A stretch of DNA of 64,000 nucleotides from Dyadobacter linearis (GCF_907165045.1 NZ_CAJRAU010000002.1:310001-374000), one strand, 5' to 3'. Shown: positions 9,418 through 20,409, numbered from the stretch's first letter. Numbers and translations: made by a program. The notes: a model not told the origin generated them from the sequence alone.

Positions 9418-9897
9418 CTATTTCTTATCTGCGAAAGAACGCAGCATCCAGGTATTCTTTTCCTTGAATTGCATAAAACGGTTCACCATATCATTGGAAC
9501 CATCGTCACCTGCTTGCGAAGTCGCTTCCAGCAGCTCCCTTTCCAGCCCGATCAGCGTCGCCATATCTTCCAGGATCGCGTCCACCATATCCAGGTCTTT
9601 CATACCGATGGTGTTGATTTCTTTCAGTTGAGATTCATTGATATAGTCTGCAAAGCGGCTGTGCGGCGGCTTTCCAAGTGTCAATACACGTTCTGCTATC
9701 TCATCGATCGTAAGCTGGGCATTGGTATAAAGTTCTTCGAATTTGACATGAAGGGTGAAAAAGCTCTGACCTTTTACATTCCAGTGACATCCCCTCAGTT
9801 TCTGATAGTGAATGTGATAGTTGGCAAGATAGTCGTTCAACAAATCTACAACAGGCTTAACTTCCTGTTCATTGAGGCTGATTTCGTTAGCATCCAT
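9418..9897 (-). CDS. dps: Dps family ferritin-like DNA-protection protein
   Basis: The product has 159 residues, the standard Dps length, and is a four-helix bundle. The family hallmark is the stretch LRGCHWNVKGQSFFTLH followed by KFEELYTNAQLTIDEIAER, which carries the inter-subunit ferroxidase His, Asp and Glu ligands. Dps forms dodecamers that oxidise Fe(II) with hydrogen peroxide, store iron and shield DNA in stress and stationary phase. It is monocistronic: a terminator follows it, and 216 bp separate its start from the divergent SYLF gene. The upstream region presumably holds a stress-responsive promoter, but I could not identify an operator. Confidence 0.95.
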   Translation of the reverse strand: MDANEISLNEQEVKPVVDLLNDYLANYHIHYQKLRGCHWNVKGQSFFTLHVKFEELYTNAQLTIDEIAERVLTLGKPPHSRFADYINESQLKEINTIGMKDLDMVDAILEDMATLIGLERELLEATSQAGDDGSNDMVNRFMQFKEKNTWMLRSFADKK

Positions 9898-10113
9898 AAT
9901 AATAGCTGGGAAAATTGAAAATCGTGTTTCAGGTTATTGAAACAACAAAATCATACCAAAATATCATACTTCCAAACTCTATACGTTAATCTCCTCGAAA
10001 ACTGTCAAAGTATCGTAATTCCGCTTGCCTGCACCGGTTAAAAAAGCTGAAATGCAGCGTTTCGGGCACGACAATTTACAGTCAGATACTCAAATCCACT
10101 AATTATTTAAACC

Positions 10114-10797
10114 ATGTTGATCGCGAAGTTGAAAGGGAGTTTTTTCGGAGTAATGTTATTGATAGGTCTGTGCTCAGCTGCCAATGTTTCGGCGCAGGTA
10201 AAAGAGGAAGAAAAGGTGAAAGCGGCGACGGCTGTACTGAATGATTTTAACGAAATGCAGGAGAATATCCCTGCCCAGCTTCTGAATATGTCAAAAGGGA
10301 TCATCATCGTCCCTAAAATGATCAATGCAGGATTGATGCTCGGCGGCAAATACGGCCGGGGCCTGGCGATGGTAAAAAAGGAGAACGGCGAGTGGAGCGA
10401 CCCGGTATTTATCACGATCACCGGCGGAAGCATCGGCGCGCAGATCGGCGTCCAATCAGTTGATCTGGTATTGGTTTTCAAGAACAGCAAAACGCTGATG
10501 GAAATCGGAAAAGGCAGCTTCACACTGGGCGGCGACCTCTCAGTTGCAGCCGGACCAATGGGCAGAAGTTCCTCTGCACAAACAGATTACAAACTTGAAG
10601 CAGAAGTGTATTCCTATTCAAGAAGCAAAGGTTTATTCGCCGGTATCACATTGAACGGAGCCGCATTGGCAGTTGATAACAAGGCTAATAATGACTTTTA
10701 CGACGACTGGACCGACGCGAATACGACATTCAAAAAGTCAAAAATAGCTTCAAAGCCAGTTGACGACCTGAGAACCAGATTAGACGAATTTAACTGA
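10114..10797 (+). CDS. SYLF-domain (Ysc84-like, lipid-binding) protein
   Basis: The product has 227 residues with a signal peptide (about 1-28, ending NVSAQ). The rest is one SYLF/Ysc84 domain: NMSKGIIIVPKMINAGLMLGG, GRGLAMVKKENGEWSDPVF, and GGSIGAQIGVQSVDLVLVF are family signatures. Eukaryotic members bind phosphoinositides and actin; bacterial members are exported proteins of poorly known role, often induced by stress. The gene is 8 bp upstream of the KTSC gene and the two probably form an operon. The domain call is sure; function is not known. Confidence 0.9.
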   Translation: MLIAKLKGSFFGVMLLIGLCSAANVSAQVKEEEKVKAATAVLNDFNEMQENIPAQLLNMSKGIIIVPKMINAGLMLGGKYGRGLAMVKKENGEWSDPVFITITGGSIGAQIGVQSVDLVLVFKNSKTLMEIGKGSFTLGGDLSVAAGPMGRSSSAQTDYKLEAEVYSYSRSKGLFAGITLNGAALAVDNKANNDFYDDWTDANTTFKKSKIASKPVDDLRTRLDEFN

Positions 10798-10805
10798 TCA
10801 CCACA

Positions 10806-11003
10806 ATGCCATCCTCAGTAATTTCCTATTTCAATTATGATGGAGACACTGAAACGTTACGCGTAGTGTACGTGTCAGGGATGGTTTACGACTACAAAAA
10901 AGTGCCTCTGGAAGTATACCAGGCCATGAAAGCCTCGTTTTCCAAAGGCACTTTTTTGAATAAGTATGTGAAGGGGAATTTTGAGTTTGAGAAGGTGGAT
11001 TGA
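10806..11003 (+). CDS. KTSC domain-containing small protein
   Basis: The product has 65 residues and is nearly all a KTSC domain: SSVISYFNYDGDTETLRVVY at the start, a YDYKKVPLEVYQAMKAS middle, and the SKGTFLNKYVKGNFE ending that gives the family its name (here KGTF/NKYVKG). KTSC domains occur alone or fused to nucleic-acid enzymes such as lysyl-tRNA synthetases; their role is not established. It starts 8 bp after the SYLF gene and its stop abuts the convergent GMC oxidoreductase stop at 11004, so there is no intergenic terminator. Confidence 0.85.
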   Translation: MPSSVISYFNYDGDTETLRVVYVSGMVYDYKKVPLEVYQAMKASFSKGTFLNKYVKGNFEFEKVD

Positions 11004-12716
11004 TCAAATCCCTCCCTTCCGCATTTCCTTCACCGCGTAATCTACTGCTCTTGCCGTGAGTGCCATGTAGGTTAGTGAGGGGTTTTGGGTGGCGGTTGAG
11101 ACCATGCTGCCTCCGTCGGTGACGAATACATTGGGGCAGTGGTGCATTTGGTTCCACTCATTTAGCATCGATGTCTTTGGGTCTTTACCCATTTTAATGC
11201 CGCCCATTTCGTGATTTTCGCTGCCGGGGTTTCTTTTCGTGTCCGAGGTTTTGATGTTGATAAAACCAGCTTTCGACAGCATTTCGCTCAGCTCTGTATA
11301 AAAATCTTCAACCATTTTCATATCGTTGTCGTCAAATGCGACGGACATTTTCAGCTGCGGAATGTCCCACTGATCTTTGAGGGTAGGGTGCAAGCTGATC
11401 ATATTGGATTCTTTCATCAGAGTTTCGCCCATCATCTGCGCGGCAATGGACCAGCCGCTGTTATCCGGCGCGAAAAGGCTGTTTTTCAGGTCTTCACCAA
11501 TGCCCGCATTCTGGTTACCGAGTTTTGAAGTATTCATAGAAACTGCGTAGCCGCGGAGGAAATCGGTTTCCTGCTTGGCTACGTTCCTGAATCTTGGAAT
11601 GTAAGAACCATTTGGCCGGCGACCGTCGGTGGTGCGGTCGTGAAACCCGTCAAACTCTGCGCTTACGCGGCCGCGGTAATTGTGGAAACCAATGAATTTA
11701 CCCAGCACGCCGCTGTCGTTACCAAGTCCGTTAGGAAAGCGGTTGGATTTGGAATTAAGCAAAATCAGATTGGAATTGATCGCCGACGCATTTACGAAAA
11801 TGATCCTGGCGTAATATTCTGTCATCTCCCTGGTCAGTGTATCTACCACCCGCACACCGGTCGCCCGCTTCTTTTTCTCGTCATAAATCACTGAATGCAC
11901 AACAGAATGCGGTCTTAATGTCAGATTTCCCGTTTTTTCAGCCCAGGGTAAGGTAGAAGAATTGGTGCTGAAATACCCGCCAAACGGACAACCGCGCTGG
12001 CACATATTCCGGTGCTGGCACTTGGCGCGGCCCTGTTCCAGGTGAACCGGCTGCGGATCGGTAATATGCGCCGCCCGACCAATGATAATCGGTCGCGTAT
12101 TGTTATAGTTTTTAGCAGTCTGTTCGCTGAAATGCTTTTCCACACACGTTAATTCGTGTGGCGGAAGGAACTCACCATCAGGAAGTTGGGGTAGGCCGTC
12201 TTTATTTCCAGATATACCCGCAAACTTTTCGACGTAGCTGTACCAGGGCGCAATATCCTTGTACCTGATCGGCCAGTCGGTAGCGAATCCGTCGCGCGCC
12301 GGACCTTCGAAATCAAACTCTGACCACCGCTGTGTTTGCCGCGCCCAGAGTAACGAGCGCCCGCCTACCTGGTACCCGCGCATCCAGTCGAAAGGCTTTT
12401 CCTGCACATAGGGATGTTCCGCGTCTTTGACCACAAAATGCATGGCATCCTCTTTGAAAATATAATGCTTGCTCGCCATCGGATTTGCCTCGCGGATTGC
12501 CAGAGAAGGCTGGCCACGGTGCTCAAATTCCCAGGGGAACATATTGGTAGTCGGGTAATCTACAATGTGTTTTACATCTTTCCCACGTTCCAAAACCAGC
12601 GTTTTCAGGCCTTTTTCTGTCAGTTCTTTCGCTGCCCAGCCGCCGCTTATCCCGGTTCCTACCACAATTGCATCAAAGGTTTGTGCCCTTTTTGCATCGA
12701 TATTAAAATTTGCCAT
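11004..12716 (-). CDS. GMC family FAD-dependent oxidoreductase
   Basis: I take the ATG at 12716, giving 570 residues starting MANFNIDAKRAQ; an in-frame extension upstream runs back into the preceding gene and looks non-coding. The Rossmann FAD motif VVGTGISGGWAAKEL is at about 18-32. The C-terminal GMC domain has NHEMGGIKMG (catalytic His) and STATQNPSLTYMALT (second catalytic residue region). A cysteine-containing segment CQHRNMCQRGCPFGG lies mid-protein, as in sugar- and polyol-oxidising GMC enzymes of Bacteroidota. It probably oxidises a carbohydrate alcohol group. No signal peptide is seen. It begins 16 bp after the esterase stop and is last in the minus-strand unit that starts at 18690. 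Confidence 0.9.
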   Translation of the reverse strand: MANFNIDAKRAQTFDAIVVGTGISGGWAAKELTEKGLKTLVLERGKDVKHIVDYPTTNMFPWEFEHRGQPSLAIREANPMASKHYIFKEDAMHFVVKDAEHPYVQEKPFDWMRGYQVGGRSLLWARQTQRWSEFDFEGPARDGFATDWPIRYKDIAPWYSYVEKFAGISGNKDGLPQLPDGEFLPPHELTCVEKHFSEQTAKNYNNTRPIIIGRAAHITDPQPVHLEQGRAKCQHRNMCQRGCPFGGYFSTNSSTLPWAEKTGNLTLRPHSVVHSVIYDEKKKRATGVRVVDTLTREMTEYYARIIFVNASAINSNLILLNSKSNRFPNGLGNDSGVLGKFIGFHNYRGRVSAEFDGFHDRTTDGRRPNGSYIPRFRNVAKQETDFLRGYAVSMNTSKLGNQNAGIGEDLKNSLFAPDNSGWSIAAQMMGETLMKESNMISLHPTLKDQWDIPQLKMSVAFDDNDMKMVEDFYTELSEMLSKAGFINIKTSDTKRNPGSENHEMGGIKMGKDPKTSMLNEWNQMHHCPNVFVTDGGSMVSTATQNPSLTYMALTARAVDYAVKEMRKGGI

Positions 12717-12732
12717 TTGGTTGTTTACACGG

Positions 12733-13950
<1,218 letters not shown>

Positions 13951-15462
13951 TCAGGCCAGAATATCTTTCACCAGGTTCCCATGCACGTCTGTAAGCCGGA
14001 ACCGTCTGCCCTGGAACTTGTAGGTAAGGCGCTCGTGATCCACACCCATTAAATGCATTAAAGTCGCGTGAAAATCGTGGACGTGGACCGGATCTTTGAC
14101 GATATTATAACTGAAATCGTCCGTTTCGCCGTAACTGATGCCAGCCTTCACACCCGCGCCCGCCATCCACATCGTAAAGCACCGGGGGTGATGATCGCGG
14201 CCATAATCGTCGGCTGTCAGCTTGCCTTGTGAATACACGGTGCGGCCAAATTCGCCGCCCCAAACTACGAGCGTATCATCCAGCAAACCACGTCTTTTCA
14301 AATCCATAATCAATGCCGCCGTCGCCTGGTCGGTATCCTTGCATTGCCTTGCGATACCCTTCGGTAACCCGCCGTGCTGGTCCCAGCCCTGGTGATAAAG
14401 CTGCACGAATTTCACATCCTTTTCAAGTAACTTTCTTGCCAGTAAGCAATTAGCTGCATAAGTTCCAGCGTCGCGACTATCTGGCCCGTACAAATCAAAT
14501 ACTTCGTCGGGTTCGCCTGCGGTATCCATTACTTCCGGCACCGAAGTTTGCATCCGAAATGCCATTTCATACTGCGCAATGCGGTTATTGATCTCAGGAT
14601 CGCCGTACGAATCGTTTTGCAGCTGATTCAGTTTGGACAGATATTGCAACATTTCCTTCCTATCGGTACCATCGTAGCCTTCGGGATTATTCAAGAACAA
14701 AACCGGGTCTTTTCCCGAACGAAACTGCACGCCCTGGTGACGGGATTCCAGAAAACCGTTTCCCCATAACCGCGCGTAAAGGGGCTGATCTTTGGGGGCG
14801 TTTTTGGAAACCAATACAATGAATGTAGGCAGATTATTATTATCCGAGCCCAGCCCATAACTCACCCAGCTGCCGATCGAAGGCCGACCGGGAAGCTGAT
14901 TTCCCGTTTGAAAAAACGTAATAGCCGGGTCATGATTAATCGCCTCCGAGTAAATGGATTTGACAATGCAAAGGTCATCGACCACCCTGGCGGTGTGGGG
15001 CAGCAGCTCGCTTACCCACGTATCGTTTTTTCCGTGCTGGCTGAAATTGTAGATCGAAGGGACCATCGGCAATGCGCTCTGGCTGGCGCTCATGCCCGTC
15101 AGTCGCTGGCCTTTTCGTACCGAATCAGGCAGGTTTTGTCCCGCCAGATTTGCCAGTTTGGGTTTGTAGTCAAACGTCTCAAACTGCGAAGGTCCGCCCG
15201 CCATAAACAGATACACAACCCGCTTTGCTTTCGGGGCAATATGGGGTAATGCCTTCAAGATATCTGCCTCCACATCGCCGGCAGAAGGTTGCTGCCTCGA
15301 AGCCGAACCATATATCTTATCAAGCCCGAATAGCGATCCAACCGCCAGAGCGCCCATTCCGAGCGAGGTTCTGGTTAGAAACCGGCGCCTGTCCAGCTTT
15401 TTATGCAGCTCATTGAAGTCCGGCGAATGCATTCTGAACTCCTCGTCGTGATGATGTGACAT
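13951..15462 (-). CDS. DUF1501 (sulfatase-like) protein with Tat signal
   Basis: The product has 503 residues. A twin-arginine signal (RRRFLTRTSLGMGALAVG, about 25-42) directs export. The body is a DUF1501 domain related to the alkaline phosphatase/sulfatase fold: YLFMAGGPSQFETFDYKPKL, SWVSYGLGSDNNNLPTFIVL, QLYHQGWDQHGGLPKG, VVWGGEFGRT and DHHPRCFTMWMAGAGVKAG. DUF1501 genes typically pair with PSD1/DUF1549/DUF1553 cytochrome genes, as here: the start is 3 bp past the stop of that partner. The pair is most abundant in Planctomycetes and occurs in some Bacteroidota; the biochemical function is not established. Confidence 0.93.
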   Translation of the reverse strand: MSHHHDEEFRMHSPDFNELHKKLDRRRFLTRTSLGMGALAVGSLFGLDKIYGSASRQQPSAGDVEADILKALPHIAPKAKRVVYLFMAGGPSQFETFDYKPKLANLAGQNLPDSVRKGQRLTGMSASQSALPMVPSIYNFSQHGKNDTWVSELLPHTARVVDDLCIVKSIYSEAINHDPAITFFQTGNQLPGRPSIGSWVSYGLGSDNNNLPTFIVLVSKNAPKDQPLYARLWGNGFLESRHQGVQFRSGKDPVLFLNNPEGYDGTDRKEMLQYLSKLNQLQNDSYGDPEINNRIAQYEMAFRMQTSVPEVMDTAGEPDEVFDLYGPDSRDAGTYAANCLLARKLLEKDVKFVQLYHQGWDQHGGLPKGIARQCKDTDQATAALIMDLKRRGLLDDTLVVWGGEFGRTVYSQGKLTADDYGRDHHPRCFTMWMAGAGVKAGISYGETDDFSYNIVKDPVHVHDFHATLMHLMGVDHERLTYKFQGRRFRLTDVHGNLVKDILA

Positions 15463-15465
15463 AGC

Positions 15466-18400
15466 CTATCTTTTGGTTAAACTGGCGTCAGAATTAAGAA
15501 TTGTACTGGCCACTACACTATTGGCTGCCGCAAGCGCCGGATCCAGTTTTAAAGTCATTTTGTATTGACCACTATTCAGCCAGCCAAATGCCTTTTCCGG
15601 GTATTTCTCAAATTTCTCCTTCTCTGACTTTTGAAGCGCTACCAGCAGATCCAGCTCTTTTAAAGGAGGCTTTTTACCGGTCAACTTTCGATATGCCACG
15701 CTGATAGCTGCTTTCGGGTCGGATATTCTAGTCATTTGTTGTCCTAAAACCTTGGAAGCTTCCACAAATGTCGGGTCGTTTAAAGTCACCAGCGCTTGCA
15801 GCGGCGTATTCGTTTTTTGTCTCCTTACCACACAAAAACTGCGGGTCGTGGCATCGAATGTTGACAAAGTCGGGTGCGGTACCGAACGTTTGACGATCAC
15901 ATACAAGCTTCTCCTGTACACAGCGTCGCCCGAATCGGGAACATAATTGCTACTGTTGATCGACCACAAACCCTCAGGCTGGTAAGGTTTAATGCTTTTT
16001 CCGCCTATCTTTTTGTTTAATAAACCGCTTGCAACCAATGCATTATCGCGGATCATTTCAGCTGACATTCTGTTTGCCGGGCCCCTTGCCAGCATTCGGT
16101 TTTCCGGGTCGCGTTCCCGCGTTTCCCTAGTGGCTCGGGAATCTTGCCGGTAAGTTGCCGACATCACGATCAGCTTGTTCATTTTCTTCATATCCCAGCC
16201 CGATTCACGGAAGGTAACCGCCAGCCAGTCAAGCAATTCCGGGTGCGTGGGCATTTCTCCCTGATTGCCGAAATCTTCCGTCGTTTTCACCAGTCCGGTA
16301 CCGAAGAAGTTCTGCCAGAGGCGATTCACTTCCACGCGGGCAGTGAGCGGGTGGTCGGGCTGAGTGAGCCACCGGGCAAGACCCAGGCGGTTTTTAGGTA
16401 AATTTTTTGGAAAAGCCAATATGGAAGAAGGGGTAGCAGGATACACTTTCTCGCCCGGCGCATCATAATTTCCGCGGAGAAGAATGTGCGCCTGTTTGGG
16501 TTTCGGCATTTCCTGCATCACCATCAGTTCCTGGATCTTTTCGGTAGAGTCCGTCAGCTCGCTGCGTTTTTGCTGCAATGCAAGCCGGGCGGCGGCGGTT
16601 TCTTTACTCGCTGCCGACAGGTAATAGGTCTTTAATATCTGCGTTTCCGGGCCGGTAAGTTCGGAAGGTTGTTTGCCGGCAATAGCCGCCCAGTTTGTTT
16701 TTTTAGCCAGAATCTGAACTTCAAATGGCGAGAGTTCCCGGTTATAGACCAATATATCATCCACCTGGCCGCCCGTAAGTCCAAATCCCCGCCACCACGC
16801 GCCGATCTGCAAGCCGGGCTGTACCTGTGATTTGAACAGAATTTCTTTCCGAAGCTGGTCCATCGTCGTTTCCATCGCCAGCTCCGCGCCATCCTGAAAC
16901 AATCTGAAACCTTTCGCTTGTGAAGATCCGTCATAAGTGATCGTCAGCTGGATCCATTTATCCCTCGGCACAGGTGACGTAGAAATGCGCGTAATTGCAT
17001 CGGCGGGAGCTGTGTGGGCCATATTCAATTCCAGCCGGTCGTTTTTTAAATACAAATGATAACCCCGGAAATTGTAAAGCCGCTCCGCCTGACTCTTGTG
17101 CAAAATCACACCTTCCTTTAAGTTTTTAGGAATATTTACATGGATACCAATACTGAAAGGTTCTGATTTTTTAAAAACCCCCGCCTGGTTCAAATCCAGA
17201 AAAACGTCGCCATTCAGCTTCAATGCCTTTCCATTTTTAGTATCCGTAAATTCCGGATCGCCGCCTGCGCCGCCAGATTCACGTTTCATTACGCCAATAT
17301 CCTTTGGATTGATAGCATTTTTAAGCGAACCATTTTCAAATGTAAACCGCGCCTGCAAGCCGTTTTGGGAGATTTCCTGTTTGGCCAAAACCTTATATCC
17401 ACCGGTTGTAAGCCACTTCTGGAATCCCGGCTCTGCATTTTGCTTTACTTTATCGAGATTACTTTCTTCTGTTTTAATTTGGTTCTTTATAAAAGCGAGC
17501 GTTTTTTCCTGATCGCCGGTAGGCAGCAGCATGGTAGGTGTGGGCATTGCGTCGTCCCACGAGATTTGCCCGGCTTCTTTTACATTATTGAAAAAACTGA
17601 AAAGCTCGTAGTAATTTTTCTGCGAAATCGGGTCGTACTTGTGATCGTGGCATTTGGCGCAGCCTACGGAAAGTCCGAGAAACGCGTCGCCGAATGTATT
17701 GGTCCGGTCGACCACATATTCCGCCTGAAATTCCTCCTCGATGATCCCGCCCTCCATATTTTGCTGGTGGTTTCGGTTAAATGCAGTCGCAATCATCATA
17801 TCTCGGGTAGGCTTCGGCATTAAGTCGCCCGCGAGCTGCCACGCGATAAACTGATCATAATGCATATTCTTGTTGAATGCGCCAATTACCCAATCGCGGT
17901 AAGGCGACATATCCCGCAGTCGATCGACCGTATAGCCATGAGAGTCGGCAAAGCGCGCGAGGTCGAGCCAGTCGACTGCCATTTTTTCACCATAATGTGG
18001 TGAGGCAAGCAGCCGGTCAACCTGCTTTTCGTACGCATTTGTGCTGTTATCCTTTAAAAATGCGTCAGTTTCATCGAGAGTAGGGGGCAGGCCGGTCAGG
18101 TCGAGGGAAACGCGCCTGAGCAATATTTCCTTTTCAGCCTGCGCCGCGGGTTGTAGCTTCTGGTCTTCCAGTTTTTTAAATACAAAATGGTCAATCGGAT
18201 TAACGGCCAGGTTCGTGTGATGAATTTCAGGTACTTCTGCTTTTTCCGGCTTTACAAATGCCCAGTGCGGCTTGTACTCAGCGCCTTCGTCGATCCACCG
18301 GATCAAAATGGCTTTTTCAGCCGCGGAAAGCGACAAATGAGATTCGGGGGTTGGCATTACATATTCCGGATCGGAAGAAATAATGCGGTGAAAAAACTCA

Positions 18401-18690
18401 CTGTCAGCCAGATCGCCGGGAGAAATTGCCACACGGTCGGAATTTTTGGAAAGCTTGGCAAACGCAGATTCGCCCAGATCCAGCCGGAGACCGCCTTTTT
18501 GTTTGGCTTTGTCGGGTCCGTGGCAGGCGAAACATTTATCCGAAAGAACCGGCTTTACATGCTGGTTATAGTCGAGCTTTTCAGGAAGTGCCTCCATCGC
18601 GACTTCCACATCATCAGGCAGTTGCGGCGAGCAGGCATAAAAAATACCTGAAATGGAGATCGCCAGAAAAATTTTTGCAGCTTTTTTCAT
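15466..18690 (-). CDS. PSD1 planctomycete-type cytochrome c lipoprotein (DUF1549, LamG, DUF1553)
   Basis: The product has 1074 residues. It has a lipobox FYAC (Cys20), then a PSD1 cytochrome domain with one heme-c site CFACHGPDK (Cys53, Cys56, His57). DUF1549 follows (about 150-360; HFVFKKLEDQ, LDLTGLPPTLDETDAFL), then a LamG-like jelly roll (about 440-670; FTFENGSLKNAINPKD, DRLELNMAHT) and DUF1553 (about 770-1030; NRLGLARWLTQPDHPLTARV, NRLWQNFFGTGLV). A second possible heme motif, CAKCH, occurs at about 346-350. Such proteins are thought to be cell-surface electron-transfer or polysaccharide-binding proteins. It is first in the 18690-11004 minus-strand unit, with its own promoter region upstream. 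Confidence 0.93.
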   Translation of the reverse strand: MKKAAKIFLAISISGIFYACSPQLPDDVEVAMEALPEKLDYNQHVKPVLSDKCFACHGPDKAKQKGGLRLDLGESAFAKLSKNSDRVAISPGDLADSEFFHRIISSDPEYVMPTPESHLSLSAAEKAILIRWIDEGAEYKPHWAFVKPEKAEVPEIHHTNLAVNPIDHFVFKKLEDQKLQPAAQAEKEILLRRVSLDLTGLPPTLDETDAFLKDNSTNAYEKQVDRLLASPHYGEKMAVDWLDLARFADSHGYTVDRLRDMSPYRDWVIGAFNKNMHYDQFIAWQLAGDLMPKPTRDMMIATAFNRNHQQNMEGGIIEEEFQAEYVVDRTNTFGDAFLGLSVGCAKCHDHKYDPISQKNYYELFSFFNNVKEAGQISWDDAMPTPTMLLPTGDQEKTLAFIKNQIKTEESNLDKVKQNAEPGFQKWLTTGGYKVLAKQEISQNGLQARFTFENGSLKNAINPKDIGVMKRESGGAGGDPEFTDTKNGKALKLNGDVFLDLNQAGVFKKSEPFSIGIHVNIPKNLKEGVILHKSQAERLYNFRGYHLYLKNDRLELNMAHTAPADAITRISTSPVPRDKWIQLTITYDGSSQAKGFRLFQDGAELAMETTMDQLRKEILFKSQVQPGLQIGAWWRGFGLTGGQVDDILVYNRELSPFEVQILAKKTNWAAIAGKQPSELTGPETQILKTYYLSAASKETAAARLALQQKRSELTDSTEKIQELMVMQEMPKPKQAHILLRGNYDAPGEKVYPATPSSILAFPKNLPKNRLGLARWLTQPDHPLTARVEVNRLWQNFFGTGLVKTTEDFGNQGEMPTHPELLDWLAVTFRESGWDMKKMNKLIVMSATYRQDSRATRETRERDPENRMLARGPANRMSAEMIRDNALVASGLLNKKIGGKSIKPYQPEGLWSINSSNYVPDSGDAVYRRSLYVIVKRSVPHPTLSTFDATTRSFCVVRRQKTNTPLQALVTLNDPTFVEASKVLGQQMTRISDPKAAISVAYRKLTGKKPPLKELDLLVALQKSEKEKFEKYPEKAFGWLNSGQYKMTLKLDPALAAANSVVASTILNSDASLTKR

Positions 18691-18820
18691 CAGTGGGTAA
18701 AGGACTTCTACATATAAATATAATTTAAGATTCGCTTTAAATTGCCATATTCCTATTTTTACAGTGGCACATAATTAGCATACATTGCAATAAACGTCTT
18801 CAATTTAACCGATCTGTAAA

Positions 18821-19669
18821 ATGCGTTGGCAGGATTTACGAAGAAGCAGTAATGTAGAAGACCGCCGCGGCATGTCCGGTGGCGGCAAAGTTGCGATCGG
18901 CGGGATCGGGATGATCATCGTGCTCGCGATCGGACTTTTGACGGGGCAGGATCCCAGCGAAATCCTGGGTAACCTGCAAGGTACCGGGCAAAGCGAGCAG
19001 GTACAAAGCCGCCCGCCTGGACCCCGTCCCGACGACCGGACAGCCGATTTCGTAACTGCGGTACTGGGCAGCACCGAGGATGTCTGGACGAATATCTATG
19101 CGGCAAACGACGCGCAATACGTGAAGCCTAAGTTGCAGATTTTTGAAGATGCGACCCAAAGCGGCTGCGGAGGCGCATCGTCGGCAATGGGACCATTCTA
19201 CTGTCCGGCCGATCAGAAGGTTTACATTGATCTTTCTTTTTGTGACCTGCTGCGCGACCGTTTTAAAGCGCCGGGCGATTTCGCAGTGGCTTACGTAGTA
19301 GCGCACGAAGTTGGTCACCATGTACAGAACCTGATGGGAATTTCGGATCAGTTGCAGCAACAACGCGGCAGGATCAGTGAAACGGAGTACAACAAACTTT
19401 CGGTCAAGCTGGAATTGCAGGCAGATTTTCTGGCTGGTGTGTGGGCAAATCACGCGCAGGAAATGGCGAATATTCTCGAACCGGGCGATCTGGAATCGGC
19501 TTTAAAAGCAGCTAATGCGATCGGCGACGATAAGTTGCAGCAGGAATCGCAAGGGCGCGTAGTACCCGACGCATTTACCCACGGTACTTCCGAGCAGCGG
19601 ATGTATTGGTTCAAAAAAGGCTTCGAAACGGGCGATTTGAATCAGGGTAAGTTTGACGATATACAATAA
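18821..19669 (+). CDS. Neutral zinc metallopeptidase (YpfJ/KPN_02809 family)
   Basis: The product has 282 residues. The short N-terminus MRWQDLRRSSNVEDRRG, then a glycine-rich region and one membrane helix (about 24-41), is the usual start for this family. The zinc-binding motif HEVGHH is at 162-167 (AHEVGHHVQNLMG), and a third ligand glutamate is expected in KLELQADFLAGVW. Conserved cysteines (SGCGGASSAMGPFYCP and CDLL) match the family. It is probably a membrane-anchored protease facing the periplasm; its substrates are unknown. A hairpin follows it, before the convergent DUF4287 gene. Confidence 0.92.
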   Translation: MRWQDLRRSSNVEDRRGMSGGGKVAIGGIGMIIVLAIGLLTGQDPSEILGNLQGTGQSEQVQSRPPGPRPDDRTADFVTAVLGSTEDVWTNIYAANDAQYVKPKLQIFEDATQSGCGGASSAMGPFYCPADQKVYIDLSFCDLLRDRFKAPGDFAVAYVVAHEVGHHVQNLMGISDQLQQQRGRISETEYNKLSVKLELQADFLAGVWANHAQEMANILEPGDLESALKAANAIGDDKLQQESQGRVVPDAFTHGTSEQRMYWFKKGFETGDLNQGKFDDIQ

Positions 19670-19676
19670 TATTTGA

Positions 19677-19700
19677 GGGGAGGAATGGTTTTTCCTCCCC
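19677..19700. terminator. Hairpin between convergent genes
   Basis: GGGGAGGAA (19677-19685) pairs perfectly with TTCCTCCCC (19692-19700), with a T-rich loop. It sits between the metallopeptidase and DUF4287 stops and could terminate either transcript, although neither side has a long T-tract. Confidence 0.5.
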
Positions 19701-19706
19701 AAAATG

Positions 19707-19937
19707 CTAGTCGCTGTTCTCGTTTTTCAAACCTTTCAGCAGTGCATAAATCGCCATCGCGTGACCCTGGCCAAGCTCGAAATCCTCTTTCAGCCATTTC
19801 GTTATTTCTCCTGCTTTAACTTCGGGTTTAAGCTCCCCACCGGCCGTAAAGCCCTTTTCTTCTGCTATTCTGCGAAAATCTGCGGGCTCTTTACCTGTTT
19901 TTGATTTGATCGTTTTCAAATATCCCTGGAAAGACAT
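19707..19937 (-). CDS. DUF4287 domain-containing small protein
   Basis: The product has 76 residues, all matching DUF4287: SFQGYLKTIKSKTGKEPADF, an EWLK-like KWLKEDFELGQGHAMAI motif and a final AIYALLKG. The family is widespread in soil bacteria; in Bacteroidota it is usually a lone small gene. The LGQGHAMAI motif is shared with DUF5655 relatives. Function is unknown. The gene is monocistronic, diverging from the response regulator at 20006. Confidence 0.85.
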   Translation of the reverse strand: MSFQGYLKTIKSKTGKEPADFRRIAEEKGFTAGGELKPEVKAGEITKWLKEDFELGQGHAMAIYALLKGLKNENSD

Positions 19938-20005
19938 ATTCAGTTAGTTTTTGGTGATAGTTTCGCGATATTAGTAATTTCGTTAAAGATTTATAATCTG
20001 TACCG

Positions 20006-20386
20006 ATGCCTTATCAAAACATACTTCTCATTGACGACGATGAGGATGATCAGGAAATATTTTTGAGTGCGCTGGAAAACGTCTCCAATTCAGTCAATTG
20101 CGTGACGATAAGTAATGCAGTCACCGCTCTGGAAAAGCTTTCCCGGCGTGAGCTGGAAACCGACCTTATTTTCCTGGACCTGAATATGCCTTTGATGAAC
20201 GGGCAGGAGTTTCTTATTGAGCTCAAAAACAGGCAGGAACTGCGGGATATACCTGTAATCATACTTTCTACTTCATCCAATGTAAGTACCATTCAGCATA
20301 GCAAGCAGCTCGGCGCCGCCGATTTTATCAAAAAACCGGACAGTTTCGACGAGCTCGTCCATATTCTTAAATCGGTGCTGATCTAG
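20006..20386 (+). CDS. Single-domain response regulator (Rcp1-like)
   Basis: The product has 126 residues and is one receiver domain without an output domain. The acidic pocket is LIDDDEDD (9-15), the phosphorylation site is Asp58 in LDLNMPLMNG, the conserved Thr/Ser is in VIILSTSS, and the Lys is in FIKKPDSF. Small receivers of this DDDEDDQEIF type are common in Cytophagales and shuttle phosphate or bind partner kinases. No kinase is adjacent on the same strand; the nearest is the hybrid-free kinase at 21231-22616 on the other strand. Partner unknown. Confidence 0.93.
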   Translation: MPYQNILLIDDDEDDQEIFLSALENVSNSVNCVTISNAVTALEKLSRRELETDLIFLDLNMPLMNGQEFLIELKNRQELRDIPVIILSTSSNVSTIQHSKQLGAADFIKKPDSFDELVHILKSVLI

Positions 20387-20409
20387 CCTTTTAATACTGC
20401 CTCACATAT